Below, piece by piece: positions 1 to 8,674 of a DNA stretch of 46,128 bases; positions within the stretch are counted from its first letter, which is position 1; each line of letters opens with the position of its first letter. The DNA lies in the IMG/VR virus record IMGVR_UViG_3300042549_004244, positions 1-46,128 of that record; one strand, written 5' to 3'. Both the position numbers and the translations under genes were made by a program. The notes beneath the pieces are model-generated. The model had not been told where the DNA came from, searched no databases, and saw nothing but the letters and a program-made list of their open reading frames with translations. This stretch comes from a virus.

Positions 1-54
1 GCTCCAGCACCCGCTCCAGCACCCGCTCCGGCACCAGCACCCGCTCCGGCACCT
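1..54 (+). repeat. Ala-Pro coding microrepeat
   Basis: About nine tandem Ala-Pro codon pairs (gct/gca plus cca/ccc/ccg) run from the window edge. The stretch is strikingly GC-rich against an AT-rich background. It encodes a stiff, extended linker and probably continues beyond the window. Confidence 0.85.
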
Positions 55-918
55 GAAGACGAATTTGATATCGATGATACCGAAGAAATTGATTTAGGAG
101 ATGACGAAATGGAACCTGAAGATGATGAAATTGTTACTTTAAAAGTAATTCAAAAATTAACAGGAAAATTGGCACAAAAATTAAGAGCGTTTGAAGATGC
201 TCAAGAAGACGAACCAATGACATCTAAAGATATTAAATATGTTATAAACTCAATCTTATCGGCTTTAGATTTAGAATCTTTAGATGAAGAAGATAAAGAG
301 GAAATCATGAATAAATTTGAAGGTATTGAAGCAGATGATGAATTAGGTGGTGACGATATGGATGGTGAAGACTTAACTGATGACAGTGAAGTTGAAGATA
401 TTCAAGCTGATATGGATGTAGAACCTGAAATGGGAGAAGGATTCATGTATGATGATGTTGATGATGATAATCCTGATGATTTTGGATTTGCTACACACGA
501 TGGTAGTTTTGATGGTGATGATTCTGAAGATGAATTACCTTCTCACCCAAGACATAGAAGATTAAGACCTCACACAATGAAAGACGACCACGCAAATCGT
601 TTAGAAGATATGTTTGAAGGTATGTTTACAGAATCAAAAGTTGATGAAGTATTAAGAGGTTATTTTAAAATAGACCAAAAAGAAAAACAATTATTAGAAA
701 ACAAGAAACAAACACAATCTTTAATTAAAGAAGAGAGAAAAAATAAAATTTCTAAAATCAAACAAATTTCTGAAAGTATTTCTCAAGAAGTTGCTTCTAC
801 TAAATTAATAACAAAATATCCGGGAGCAAAATTAGTTGGTAAAACTAATAAACATAACTTGGTATTTGAAATGAATAATAAACAGCTTAGAGTAAACACT
901 AAAGGTGAGGTACTATGA
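1..918 (+). CDS. Acidic protein with Ala-Pro repeat, 5' end missing
   Basis: The reading frame is open from the first base of the window, so the gene starts upstream; the Met at 109 is internal. The visible part begins with an Ala-Pro repeat (bases 1-54), followed by a very acidic region and a helical segment with LKVIQKLTGKLAQKLRAFED. A second acidic stretch, a His/Arg patch (HPRHRRLRPH) and a basic coiled-coil-like C-terminus follow, ending in a small beta-rich tail. I recognise no family. Its place just upstream of the terminase and capsid module, and its acidic/coiled composition, would suit an internal head or scaffold-like protein, but that is inference. The stop overlaps the next start (ATGA), which suggests translational coupling. 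Confidence 0.75.
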   Translation, partial: APAPAPAPAPAPAPAPAPEDEFDIDDTEEIDLGDDEMEPEDDEIVTLKVIQKLTGKLAQKLRAFEDAQEDEPMTSKDIKYVINSILSALDLESLDEEDKEEIMNKFEGIEADDELGGDDMDGEDLTDDSEVEDIQADMDVEPEMGEGFMYDDVDDDNPDDFGFATHDGSFDGDDSEDELPSHPRHRRLRPHTMKDDHANRLEDMFEGMFTESKVDEVLRGYFKIDQKEKQLLENKKQTQSLIKEERKNKISKIKQISESISQEVASTKLITKYPGAKLVGKTNKHNLVFEMNNKQLRVNTKGEVL

Positions 919-1325
919 GTTATTTAATATATGTTAATGAATTAGGTCCAAATTATAAAGGAGATAACATATATGAATTTATTTTCTCGGATAGTTCGGA
1001 AAATATTTGGGGAGAAAATTGGGATGCAAAACCATCTAACAGATACCCTCTCCCACCTGATTTAGAACACATAAAAAAAGTAGGAGTTTTGAAGAATGAT
1101 ATGATAACCATGTCAGTAATTCAAAACTCTGATTATTTATCAATGATTGATTCTATGGATGGTATAATAGCATTAGCATATGAAAATGAAAGTGATGAGG
1201 TTGATTTTGATAGACAAACTAGATTAGTTTTCTCGTTTGGTGAAACAGAAGAATCAGTAAAAAATAAATTATACGAACGAGACATCGTTTTAGAATTTGA
1301 AAAAAAAGTTGTATATGAACACTAA
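915..1325 (+). CDS. Unknown 136-aa protein
   Basis: No family is recognised. The start overlaps the previous stop by four bases (ATGA), so the two genes are probably co-translated. The product is soluble and mixed alpha/beta, with aromatic-rich strands near the N-terminus (YEFIFSDSSENIWGENW) and an acidic middle; there is no signal peptide or membrane segment. Its end overlaps the start of the next gene by 11 bases, so the first genes of the window form a tight operon leading into the terminase. A virion or DNA-packaging accessory role is only a guess from position. Confidence 0.75.
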   Translation: MSYLIYVNELGPNYKGDNIYEFIFSDSSENIWGENWDAKPSNRYPLPPDLEHIKKVGVLKNDMITMSVIQNSDYLSMIDSMDGIIALAYENESDEVDFDRQTRLVFSFGETEESVKNKLYERDIVLEFEKKVVYEH

Positions 1326-2328
1326 TCAAAAAAAATTGAAACTTATTAAAGAAGGATTTAAAGCTTCAACATTACAATATTTGTCGGATAGACAAATTAA
1401 CGCATTATTCAACAGATTACAAGAACAAGTTAGTTCTGTAGTAGAACCGGCTAAAAAAGGATATAAAATTGGTGAAAAAGGTGGTAACTTACCTGCGGCA
1501 CCTAAAGGGTATAATATTAATAAAAATACTGATGGTACTATAATGGCAATACCTAATGAACAAAATGAACTAGGTGAAGACACTGAAGTAGATAAAGATG
1601 ATGAAGATAAAGGAGAAGTAAGTCAAGACCCTGTACAAACTCAAGGACCGGATGGTATGGATGACGATTCTGATAGTCAACTTCAAGAAAAATTTGAATC
1701 TAAAAATCAACAAAAATATTTCTTTGCAAGATGTAATGATAAATCTCAATCTAAAAAAATTAGAGATAAGTGGTGTAGAATGGCAGATGAGTTTGCTCAA
1801 GATACTAAATTTGATAAATTACCTGAAAAGAAAAAAGAAACAAAAGAAGAATTTAATTTTAATAACTATAATAAAAAAATAGAGGCCGCATTAACGGGTG
1901 GTTTAAAAAAGAATTTGACTAAAATATCTCCAAGTGTTACTATTGGTGAAAGCGAAATAGAAAAACACATTATGAGATTAGTCGAAAAACATATTACCCC
2001 TAAAATGTCTAAAAAAGATTTTTTAAATTTAATTGGTGAAGATACAAAAACTGCACCGGCAAAACCAAAGGTAAAACCGGGAACAAAACCGGGAACAGAT
2101 TCTCCATACAAACCTAAACCGGGTGTTAAACCAGCCCCTAAAGCGAAAAAAGAAATTGATGAAGACACTAAAACGGCGCCTGTAAAACCAAAAGTTAAAC
2201 CAGGAACAAGACCGGGGACAGATTCTCCATACAAACCTAAACCGGGAGCAAAACCGGCACCTAAAGCTACTAAAAAAGAATTACCAAATTGGTTATCTTT
2301 TGATAGTTTAGGTCTTAAAATTGTTTAA
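1315..2328 (+). CDS. Unknown protein with C-terminal tandem Lys/Pro repeat
   Basis: I chose the ATG at 1315 (MNTNQKKLKLIKE), because the longer frame begins at a TTG inside the upstream gene. The roughly 337-aa product has a basic amphipathic N-terminus ending in IKE, an acidic linker, and a segment FESKNQQKYFFARCND followed by KWCRMADEFA. That segment resembles the SK-x-QQ-x-YF motif found in small phage proteins of unknown function. The C-terminus carries two near-identical 41-residue repeats rich in Lys, Pro and Gly. Position argues for a head-module protein. The N-terminal peptide resembles a T4 capsid-targeting propeptide (inference). Confidence 0.75.
   Translation: MNTNQKKLKLIKEGFKASTLQYLSDRQINALFNRLQEQVSSVVEPAKKGYKIGEKGGNLPAAPKGYNINKNTDGTIMAIPNEQNELGEDTEVDKDDEDKGEVSQDPVQTQGPDGMDDDSDSQLQEKFESKNQQKYFFARCNDKSQSKKIRDKWCRMADEFAQDTKFDKLPEKKKETKEEFNFNNYNKKIEAALTGGLKKNLTKISPSVTIGESEIEKHIMRLVEKHITPKMSKKDFLNLIGEDTKTAPAKPKVKPGTKPGTDSPYKPKPGVKPAPKAKKEIDEDTKTAPVKPKVKPGTRPGTDSPYKPKPGAKPAPKATKKELPNWLSFDSLGLKIV
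2038..2283 (+). repeat. Two tandem 123-bp coding repeats
   Basis: Two adjacent units, starting at 2038 and 2161, both encode EDTKTAP(A/V)KPKVKPGT and then GTDSPYKPKPG(V/A)KPAPKA. They differ mainly at third codon positions, with a few Ala/Val and Lys/Arg changes. This indicates an in-frame duplication followed by drift under selection on the protein. Confidence 0.9.
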
Positions 2329-2330
2329 TC

Positions 2331-3692
2331 ATGAGTTTAAATATAAAAATGGAAGATATTTTAAAAACCAAAAATAGATTACAAAAAAAATTGGTTGAAG
2401 GCACTATAAGTAGAAAAGAACGTTCATTACTAAAAGAAATTAAAAATAATTTAGTTGAGGCTCCAATTGATTATGAAGGACCTGAAAGAATGGAACCGGG
2501 TATTGAAAGAAAAATTACGTCAAAACAAACCCCATATAATGAACACCCTGCTTTACCTAAAGAAGGTGATAAAGATTATATTGAGGTAATATCATCTAAA
2601 CGTTTTAAAGACTCTGTAGATAAAGTAAGAAGATACTTGGGTGACACAACAGCCATTCAGGGAAATAATCCAATGATGGGTCTAATGTCAACGGTAATGA
2701 CTGGTTTACAACAAATCATTCGTGTTGAATCTCAAAATAAAGAATATCTTGAGAGATTAGCCGTTAATTTAGTTGTTAAAGAACTTGGAATACCTGAAGG
2801 GTCATTACAATTTGATGCACAGTTGGTTCACGGTCCTATGGGTGCTGCTGAAGGTATGCAAACAGAACCTCAAAAACCTAGTGATGAGGAGATTAAAGAC
2901 GCGTTTAAAAAGGCCGAAGACCATTCAGAAGAGTTAGAAGACTTTGCTGATGAGTTTGAAACATTTAATTTAGAAAAAGCAAAAAGAAGATTAATCAATT
3001 CATTAATACAAGGGGCGGCATTTAAAGGTGGTCACATGTATGTGTTGGTGAGTGATGAATTAGAAAGATTAGACCCAAATTTACTTAACCAATATGGTGT
3101 TACTCAAGCACTTATGGAACATTTATACTGGTTATATCCTGATATGGAAAACATGGCGGGTTCAGGTGGTGGACAAATGGGTCAAAGTGAAGTGGATGAA
3201 GAAACAGACCCACCAACAGTTAAAGCACGAGCTATGACATTTCCGTTATTAGTTCATGAATTAGTTAAAGGGGTTTACGAAGTATTTGGTACACATGGTT
3301 TACCTGATGACCCAAAACAAGCTGAGATGGTTTTAGGGGCTGAAGATACATTACCTGCTGAAATATGGGATTCTAGATTAGGTCCAATATTTTGGGAAAA
3401 ATTTTTAGAGGCGTATCCTGATAAATTGTTTGATGATGATATGAAACACATCCAACATTATTTATTTGTGAGATTCTCAAAACTATCAGCACAAGAGTTT
3501 TTAAGAGTAGCTAAACTAATATTAGAAGGAAACCCACAAGGGGCTCAATTTATTCAAAAAATGGTCGACGGAATTGTTGATGATTTGAAAAAAGATGAGT
3601 ACGACAATAAAATGGGTGACGATGATAATGATGATGAAGACTACGGTGACGATGACTTGGATGATTTTGATTTGTCGGCACTTGGGTTCTAA
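2331..3692 (+). CDS. Unknown 453-aa protein upstream of terminase
   Basis: No family is recognised. The N-terminus is basic and helical (MEDILKTKNRLQKKLVEG) with two (L)VE sites that could be prohead-protease cleavage points. The middle is alpha-helical with a Gly/Met-rich loop (GSGGGQMGQ). The last 40 residues are almost all Asp, Glu, Gly and Asn, ending in a short hydrophobic tip (DLSALGF). There is no signal peptide or membrane segment. It follows the previous gene after two bases and precedes terminase by 15. The size, helicity and acidic tail would suit a DNA-packaging accessory or head protein, but this is not demonstrated. Confidence 0.75.
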   Translation: MSLNIKMEDILKTKNRLQKKLVEGTISRKERSLLKEIKNNLVEAPIDYEGPERMEPGIERKITSKQTPYNEHPALPKEGDKDYIEVISSKRFKDSVDKVRRYLGDTTAIQGNNPMMGLMSTVMTGLQQIIRVESQNKEYLERLAVNLVVKELGIPEGSLQFDAQLVHGPMGAAEGMQTEPQKPSDEEIKDAFKKAEDHSEELEDFADEFETFNLEKAKRRLINSLIQGAAFKGGHMYVLVSDELERLDPNLLNQYGVTQALMEHLYWLYPDMENMAGSGGGQMGQSEVDEETDPPTVKARAMTFPLLVHELVKGVYEVFGTHGLPDDPKQAEMVLGAEDTLPAEIWDSRLGPIFWEKFLEAYPDKLFDDDMKHIQHYLFVRFSKLSAQEFLRVAKLILEGNPQGAQFIQKMVDGIVDDLKKDEYDNKMGDDDNDDEDYGDDDLDDFDLSALGF

Positions 3693-3707
3693 AAACCAAA
3701 ACGACTT

Positions 3708-5477
3708 ATGTCAAATTTAACAAAAGAACAGATATTAATTGAATACGTAAAATGTAGTAGAGATGTTGAATACGCGCTTAGAACGTATTTAGAAACATAC
3801 GATAACACGGTTAAAAAATATGTTCCATTGGAACTTTTCCCTGACCAATTATCGTTACTACAAGATTACGAAGAATACAATGAAAATATTGCATTAAAGT
3901 ACAGACAGGCCGGAGTATCTACAGTTACTGCGGCTTGGATGTCAAGAAAACTTGTATTTGCAAGAAAAGAAACTCCTGAAAAAATATTGATTATTGCCAA
4001 TAAGTTGGATACTTCATTGGAGATGGCAAACAAAATAAAAGCGTTCGTTGCACAATGGCCGGCTTGGACAGGTGTTGATTTTGATAAAGCCAAAAATTCC
4101 CAAAAACATTATAAATTAACAAACGGGTGTGAGGTTAAAGCCGTTGCAACATCTAAAGATGCCTTGCGTGGATTTACACCAACCATACTTGTATTTGATG
4201 AGGCGGCGTTTATCGAGGCCGACAGTGATTTTTGGTCTGCCTGTATGGCGTCCCTATCAACTGGGGGTAAAGTAATAGTGGTTTCAACACCCAATGGTTA
4301 TGACCAAATTTATTATGAAATTTATGACCAAGCATTACGTAATATGAATGACTTCAAAATTACGGAAATGTTTTGGTATAGAGACCCAAGATATACTAGT
4401 GATTTATTTTTAGTTAAGACTGAGGATATTATTCATTTTCTATTAAATAAAGAAGATTATAATCCTGACGATTTTCTTGATTGGACAAAAATACCATATC
4501 AAAATAGAAATTACAAAGAATTAAGAGTTCTTATGGACGCTGGATACAAACCTTGTTCATCTTGGTTTGAGGCGATGGTTAAAAAATTAAAATACGATAA
4601 ACGTAAAGTATCTCAGGAGTTAGAATGTAACTTTTTAGGTTCCGGAGATAACGTATTTGATTCTCTTATGATGACTAAAATCCGAGAAAATATGATTCTT
4701 GAACCTATTAATAAATTAATGGGAAACGCTCTTTGGATTTGGAAAGAACCTGTTGTTGGACATAAATACATTATGGGTGTTGACGTTTCTCGTGGGGATT
4801 CTGAAGATTTTAGTTCATTTCAAATTGTTGATTTTGATGCTATGGAACAAGTTGCGGAATATGTGGGTAAATTACCACCTGATACTATGGCAGAAATTTG
4901 TCATAAATGGGCGACATTATATTCTTGTTTTGTGGTTATAGATATTACCGGTGGGATGGGAGTCTCAACCGCAAGAAAACTTCAAGAAATGAATTATAAA
5001 GATTTATATGTTGATGGAGTTGATTCGGCAAATAAATGGAAATATGACCCAAAAGCTGCCGAAAAAATACCTGGAATTAACTTTAATAATAAACGAGTTC
5101 AGATTATAGCGTCATATGAAGAAGTTATGAGACACGGATTTAGAATTTATAGTTCTAGATTATATAATGAGATGAACACTTTTATATACCTACATGGTCG
5201 TCCTGACCATCAAAAAGGACATCACGACGATTTAATTATGTCAATTGCGATGGCGACTTATGTCGCTGAATCTTCGTTTAGTAAATTAACAAAAGTTACC
5301 GAACATACTAAAGCAATGATTGATTCTTGGTCAATTAGTAATAATGATAATGTTAGAGAATCTATATCGTTTAACCCTGTAATCCCTAATACTAATGAAA
5401 GAATTGGTCAATTCAGTAATGGCAACATAAGTAAAGACGATTATCTAAAATACGGCTGGTTATTTGGAAGTAGATAA
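3708..5477 (+). CDS. Terminase large subunit, T4 gp17-like
   Basis: This is the ATP-driven DNA packaging motor and headful nuclease, which docks on the portal. The N-terminal ATPase shows a Walker A-like RQAGVST (about residues 66-72), Walker B LVFDEAAF with D164/E165, and the coupling motif VVSTPNG (about 191-197). The C-terminal RNase H-like nuclease shows three acidic sites: GVDVSRGD (D359), VVIDITGG (D412) and HHDDLIMS (about 520). All motifs are intact. At 589 aa it is close to T4 gp17 (610 aa). No small terminase (gp16-like) is evident next to it. It lies at the head of the packaging/head block, two genes before the portal. Confidence 0.95.
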   Translation: MSNLTKEQILIEYVKCSRDVEYALRTYLETYDNTVKKYVPLELFPDQLSLLQDYEEYNENIALKYRQAGVSTVTAAWMSRKLVFARKETPEKILIIANKLDTSLEMANKIKAFVAQWPAWTGVDFDKAKNSQKHYKLTNGCEVKAVATSKDALRGFTPTILVFDEAAFIEADSDFWSACMASLSTGGKVIVVSTPNGYDQIYYEIYDQALRNMNDFKITEMFWYRDPRYTSDLFLVKTEDIIHFLLNKEDYNPDDFLDWTKIPYQNRNYKELRVLMDAGYKPCSSWFEAMVKKLKYDKRKVSQELECNFLGSGDNVFDSLMMTKIRENMILEPINKLMGNALWIWKEPVVGHKYIMGVDVSRGDSEDFSSFQIVDFDAMEQVAEYVGKLPPDTMAEICHKWATLYSCFVVIDITGGMGVSTARKLQEMNYKDLYVDGVDSANKWKYDPKAAEKIPGINFNNKRVQIIASYEEVMRHGFRIYSSRLYNEMNTFIYLHGRPDHQKGHHDDLIMSIAMATYVAESSFSKLTKVTEHTKAMIDSWSISNNDNVRESISFNPVIPNTNERIGQFSNGNISKDDYLKYGWLFGSR

Positions 5478-5484
5478 TATTTAT
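5477..5484 (+). promoter_or_regulatory. Candidate late promoter motif ATATTTAT
   Basis: The motif begins on the last base of the terminase stop and lies 13 bases before the next ATG. It matches the recurring (A/G)TATTTAT(A/C) box found before structural genes in this window. The role is inferred from recurrence. Confidence 0.4.
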
Positions 5485-5497
5485 CAAATAAACATAA

Positions 5498-6001
5498 ATG
5501 GGTACCACCGATAGAAAGACCTCATCTTTAAATAATAGTATTACGTTTGATGCAAATGCTGATTTGTATTCAAACGCAACTCTTAATACTGGTGTGGGTA
5601 AATCAGGTGGTTTTGTAAATAGAAAAAAATCAGGAAATATTTTCGCCGGTTCAAGAATGGTAGTACCGGGTCAAAATATTTTAAATGTTAAAGTATTTGA
5701 ACCTGAATTTAAGAAACCTAAAACGGTTGATGTATTTAGTGGAGCTCTTCCTCCAACTCCAACACCTGAACCAACTCCAACACCAACACCTACACCACCA
5801 CCAACAAGTACGCCAACTCCGACCCCAACACCTACAATGACTCCGTCACCAATTGTTGAGATTTGTTACTTAGCAACTGAAGACTTTATACGTATTGTTG
5901 CAGAAAATGGGGATAATTTAATTGTTGATTGTAACCCTTTTCCAATACCTGTACCACCGGTTAATTACCCTACACCAACCCCCACAGCAACGACACCTTA
6001 A
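5498..6001 (+). CDS. Pro/Thr-rich probable virion protein
   Basis: This 167-aa protein has an N-terminal polar region with Gly/Asn/Ser-rich loops and a small beta-like segment (GNIFAGSRMVVPGQN). A Pro-Thr alternating stalk follows (about residues 86-122), then a short Cys-containing beta segment (VEICYLATEDFIRIVAENG) and a second PTPTPT tail. Similar Pro/Thr stalks occur in the two plus-strand genes at the right end of the window, which suggests a common class of virion-surface proteins. In T4 the gap between gp17 and gp20 holds the tail sheath and tube genes; neither is here. The exact role is unknown. A candidate late promoter precedes it. Confidence 0.7.
   Translation: MGTTDRKTSSLNNSITFDANADLYSNATLNTGVGKSGGFVNRKKSGNIFAGSRMVVPGQNILNVKVFEPEFKKPKTVDVFSGALPPTPTPEPTPTPTPTPPPTSTPTPTPTPTMTPSPIVEICYLATEDFIRIVAENGDNLIVDCNPFPIPVPPVNYPTPTPTATTP
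5747..5836 (+). repeat. Pro-Thr coding microrepeat
   Basis: A run of alternating Pro and Thr codons (cca/cct and aca/act), interrupted once by a short Pro run, encodes an extended stalk. The same repeat type recurs near 43843-43878 and 45289-46030. Confidence 0.8.
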
Positions 6002-6022
6002 CAATATTTGGTTAATCTCAAC

Positions 6023-6029
6023 TATTTAT
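6023..6029 (+). promoter_or_regulatory. Candidate late promoter (weaker match)
   Basis: TATTTAT preceded by C lies 29 bases upstream of the portal start, in the 57-base AT-rich gap. It is a near match to the recurring late-type box; the greater distance to the ATG makes it less certain. Confidence 0.25.
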
Positions 6030-6058
6030 TAAAATAAAAAAATATTTAAATTTTTAAT

Positions 6059-7933
6059 ATGGAAAACAATCAAAATAATGATTTAACAGTTTGGCAAAGG
6101 TTATCCAAAGCATTTGGGCCAAATTCGTTATTGAACCAAGATTATCCCGTATATAAGTTAGATAAGAAGGATTTATTAAAAACCACATCTAAAGCCGAAT
6201 ACGAGAGAGAAAAATTACAGGCACAACAAACTTATTATCTAGCCAATCAATGGACTAAAATTGAAAGTAATTTATATACTCAAGCGGTATATTATGAACC
6301 AACTCGTTTAGCTTCATTTTATGATTATGAATCGATGGAGTATACTCCTGAAATTTCTGCGGCTTTAGACATCTATGGTGAGGAATCAACGACTGTAGAC
6401 CAAAATGGTTATATGTTACAAATTTATTCTGAATCAAAAAGAATAAAAAGTATATTAACAGATTTATTTAATAATGTTTTAGACTTAAATACTAATTTAC
6501 CTATGTGGACAAGAAATACTTGTAAATATGGGGATAACTTTGTGTATCTAAAATTAGATGCTGAAAAAGGAATTGTTGGATGTATGCAATTACCAAACAT
6601 TGAGATAGAACGTTTGGAAAGAGGTATGGCAGCAAAATCGGCAAATGTTGATGAACCAGCGGATAGTAAAGGATTACGTTTCAAATGGAAAGTTAAAGAC
6701 ATGGAATTTAATTCATGGGAGATAGCTCACTTTAGATTATTAGGTGATGATAGAAAACTTCCATATGGAACTTCTATGTTGGAGAAAGCAAGACGTATTT
6801 GGAAACAATTATTACTTTCTGAAGATGCGATGTTAATCTATAGAACTTCAAGAGCCCCTGAAAGACGTGTATTTAAAGTTTATGTTGGTAATATGGATGA
6901 TAAAGACGTTGAACCATATGTACAACGTGTTGCTAATAAATTTAAAAGAAGTCAAGTGGTTGATTCTCAAACAGGTAATGTTGATATGAGATTTAATCAA
7001 ATGGCTGTTGACCAAGATTACTTTATTCCTGTTCGTGACCCTGCGGCGCCAAATCCAATTGATACATTACCGGGAGCACAAAATTTAGCGGAGATTGCCG
7101 ATATTGAATATATCCAAAAGAAATTATTAACTGCTCTTCGTGTACCTAAAGCGTTTTTAGGGTTTGAAGAAGTTACAGGTGATGGTAAAAATTTATCTTT
7201 AATGGATATTCGTTTTGCAAGAACAATTAATAGAATTCAAAAATCTATGATTGCCGAATTAAATAAAGTTGCAATTATTCATTTATTCTTATTAGGGTTT
7301 GAGGATGAATTGTCAAACTTTACATTAGCTCTTACAAATCCATCATCTCAAGCTGACTTATTAAAAATTGATATTTGGAAAGAGAAAATTTTATTGTATA
7401 AAGATGCGGTTGCAGCCATTGAAGGTATTGCTCCGGTATCTGTTACATGGGCTAAGAAACACGTATTAGGATTCTCTGATGAAGAAATTAAATTAGATTT
7501 ACAACAACAACGTATTGAAAAAGCCGTTGGAGCAGAATTAACTAATACCGCAACAATTATCACTCACACAGGTGTATTTGACACTATTGATAAATTATAC
7601 GCAAGTAAATCCGGAACAACTGCCGTTGGGGGAGCAGCACCTGCACCTCCAGCAGACGGAGGTGGAGGAGGTAGTTTAGGAGGTCTTGAATCTGATTTAG
7701 GTGGAGCACCTGAACCGGGTGGAGCACCTGAACCGGGTGGAGCACCTGAACCGGGAGGACCACCACCAGGAGGTGAAGCTGAAATAACACCTGAATCTGT
7801 TAAGAGAGAAAATCTGAATATATTATTGGAAAGTGGTAATCTAACTGAAGACGATTCTTATATTGATTTATCTCGAGCAAGAAATTCTTTAGGTGATATT
7901 GAGAAAGAATTGGATAAAATCTTAAATGATTGA
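6059..7933 (+). CDS. Portal protein, T4 gp20-like
   Basis: This is the dodecameric portal vertex, the channel through which the terminase pumps DNA and the platform for prohead assembly. The 624-aa length and the sequence fit the T4 gp20 family. Recognisable stretches are YEPTRLASFYDYESMEYTPE near the N-terminus, the clip/stem-like FRLLGDDRKLPYGTSMLEKAR, RAPERRVFKVYVGNM, and LGFEEVTGDGKNLSLMDIRF. The C-terminal 100 residues contain a Gly/Pro/Ala-rich segment with a triplicated GGAPEP unit (about residues 520-572), unusual for the family and probably a flexible linker. A short helical tail follows. Order with terminase and protease supports the call. Confidence 0.93.
   Translation: MENNQNNDLTVWQRLSKAFGPNSLLNQDYPVYKLDKKDLLKTTSKAEYEREKLQAQQTYYLANQWTKIESNLYTQAVYYEPTRLASFYDYESMEYTPEISAALDIYGEESTTVDQNGYMLQIYSESKRIKSILTDLFNNVLDLNTNLPMWTRNTCKYGDNFVYLKLDAEKGIVGCMQLPNIEIERLERGMAAKSANVDEPADSKGLRFKWKVKDMEFNSWEIAHFRLLGDDRKLPYGTSMLEKARRIWKQLLLSEDAMLIYRTSRAPERRVFKVYVGNMDDKDVEPYVQRVANKFKRSQVVDSQTGNVDMRFNQMAVDQDYFIPVRDPAAPNPIDTLPGAQNLAEIADIEYIQKKLLTALRVPKAFLGFEEVTGDGKNLSLMDIRFARTINRIQKSMIAELNKVAIIHLFLLGFEDELSNFTLALTNPSSQADLLKIDIWKEKILLYKDAVAAIEGIAPVSVTWAKKHVLGFSDEEIKLDLQQQRIEKAVGAELTNTATIITHTGVFDTIDKLYASKSGTTAVGGAAPAPPADGGGGGSLGGLESDLGGAPEPGGAPEPGGAPEPGGPPPGGEAEITPESVKRENLNILLESGNLTEDDSYIDLSRARNSLGDIEKELDKILND
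7700..7753 (+). repeat. Three perfect 18-bp tandem repeats
   Basis: The unit GGTGGAGCACCTGAACCG occurs three times without change, encoding GGAPEP x3 inside the portal C-terminal linker. The lack of third-position drift suggests recent expansion by slippage. Confidence 0.92.
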
Positions 7934-7940
7934 TATTTAT
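7933..7940 (+). promoter_or_regulatory. Candidate late promoter motif ATATTTAT
   Basis: The motif overlaps the end of the portal stop codon and lies 14 bases before the next ATG. It is followed by AATTAAAAAC, as at 9428, giving the extended form ATATTTATAATTAAAA. Confidence 0.45.
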
Positions 7941-7954
7941 AATTAAAAACGAAA

Positions 7955-8674
7955 ATGACAAAGTTTGGAATATTAAAATCAAAGATAGAAAACGTGTTAC
8001 TTGAATCGTATAAAAACGAAACATTTAAAGACGAATTAAAAACATTTAAAAAACTTGTATTAGAGAATAAAAATGTTAGTAAGATTTTCTATATGTACGA
8101 TGAGTTAAACTCTAAAAAGGGTTTAAGTGAATCGTATTCAAGAGAATACATCCACGAATGTATTACTCTATATGAAAATGCGGTAAATAAAATTATACCG
8201 GCAGATTTACAAAAATTAAATATGTGGGTTAAAAATGTTAAATCAAATAACTCATATGAAAATATTGATAATTTATTTTCAACAGATGTTTTAACAATTG
8301 AATCTAGAATTAAAAGTAAAAATTTAATTACGGAGAATTTAAAAAAACTTCCTGTTATTGAATCTAAAGGAATTGAACTACCATTATCAACTATGGTAAG
8401 TGTGGCAAACAAAACTATTAAAAATTATATTGATGGTTTAAATGAATCAGATAAAAAAGAAATTATTAAATTACTATCTGAAGATGATAAAGAGTTAACA
8501 ATTAAATTTGACACTCTTAAAGAAAATGTGGTAGATAAATTAAATGCAATGAAAGATTCATCTGAAGATAATTCAGTGAAAGGTAGAATTGATGAAACAC
8601 TTACAAAAGTGATATCAGAGAAGTACGACAAACTAACTTATTTTAAACTTAAAAGTTTAAACGAGAATCTTTAA
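7955..8674 (+). CDS. Probable prohead core protein (unknown family)
   Basis: This 239-aa, Lys/Glu-rich, almost wholly helical protein lies between portal and protease, where T4 encodes the small core proteins gp67 and gp68. The N-terminus MTKFGILKSKIENVLLE is a basic amphipathic helix ending in LLE. That resembles a T4 capsid-targeting peptide with an (I/L)xE prohead-protease site. A second such site (LVLE) follows near residue 37. I do not recognise the family, and the core-protein role is inferred from position and composition. The stop overlaps the stop of the convergent bS21 gene by three or four bases, and the probable terminator of this operon lies inside that gene. Confidence 0.65.
   Translation: MTKFGILKSKIENVLLESYKNETFKDELKTFKKLVLENKNVSKIFYMYDELNSKKGLSESYSREYIHECITLYENAVNKIIPADLQKLNMWVKNVKSNNSYENIDNLFSTDVLTIESRIKSKNLITENLKKLPVIESKGIELPLSTMVSVANKTIKNYIDGLNESDKKEIIKLLSEDDKELTIKFDTLKENVVDKLNAMKDSSEDNSVKGRIDETLTKVISEKYDKLTYFKLKSLNENL

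Noticed and set aside
1297-1314. Upstream TTG start for the gene at 1315
   Set aside because: It lies inside the previous gene and adds only a poly-Lys stretch; the ATG at 1315 gives a normal overlap.
5747-5836. CRISPR-like or regulatory short repeat
   Set aside because: The repeats are in-frame Pro/Thr codons without spacers or palindromes; the same applies to 43843-43878, 44945-45052 and 45289-46032.
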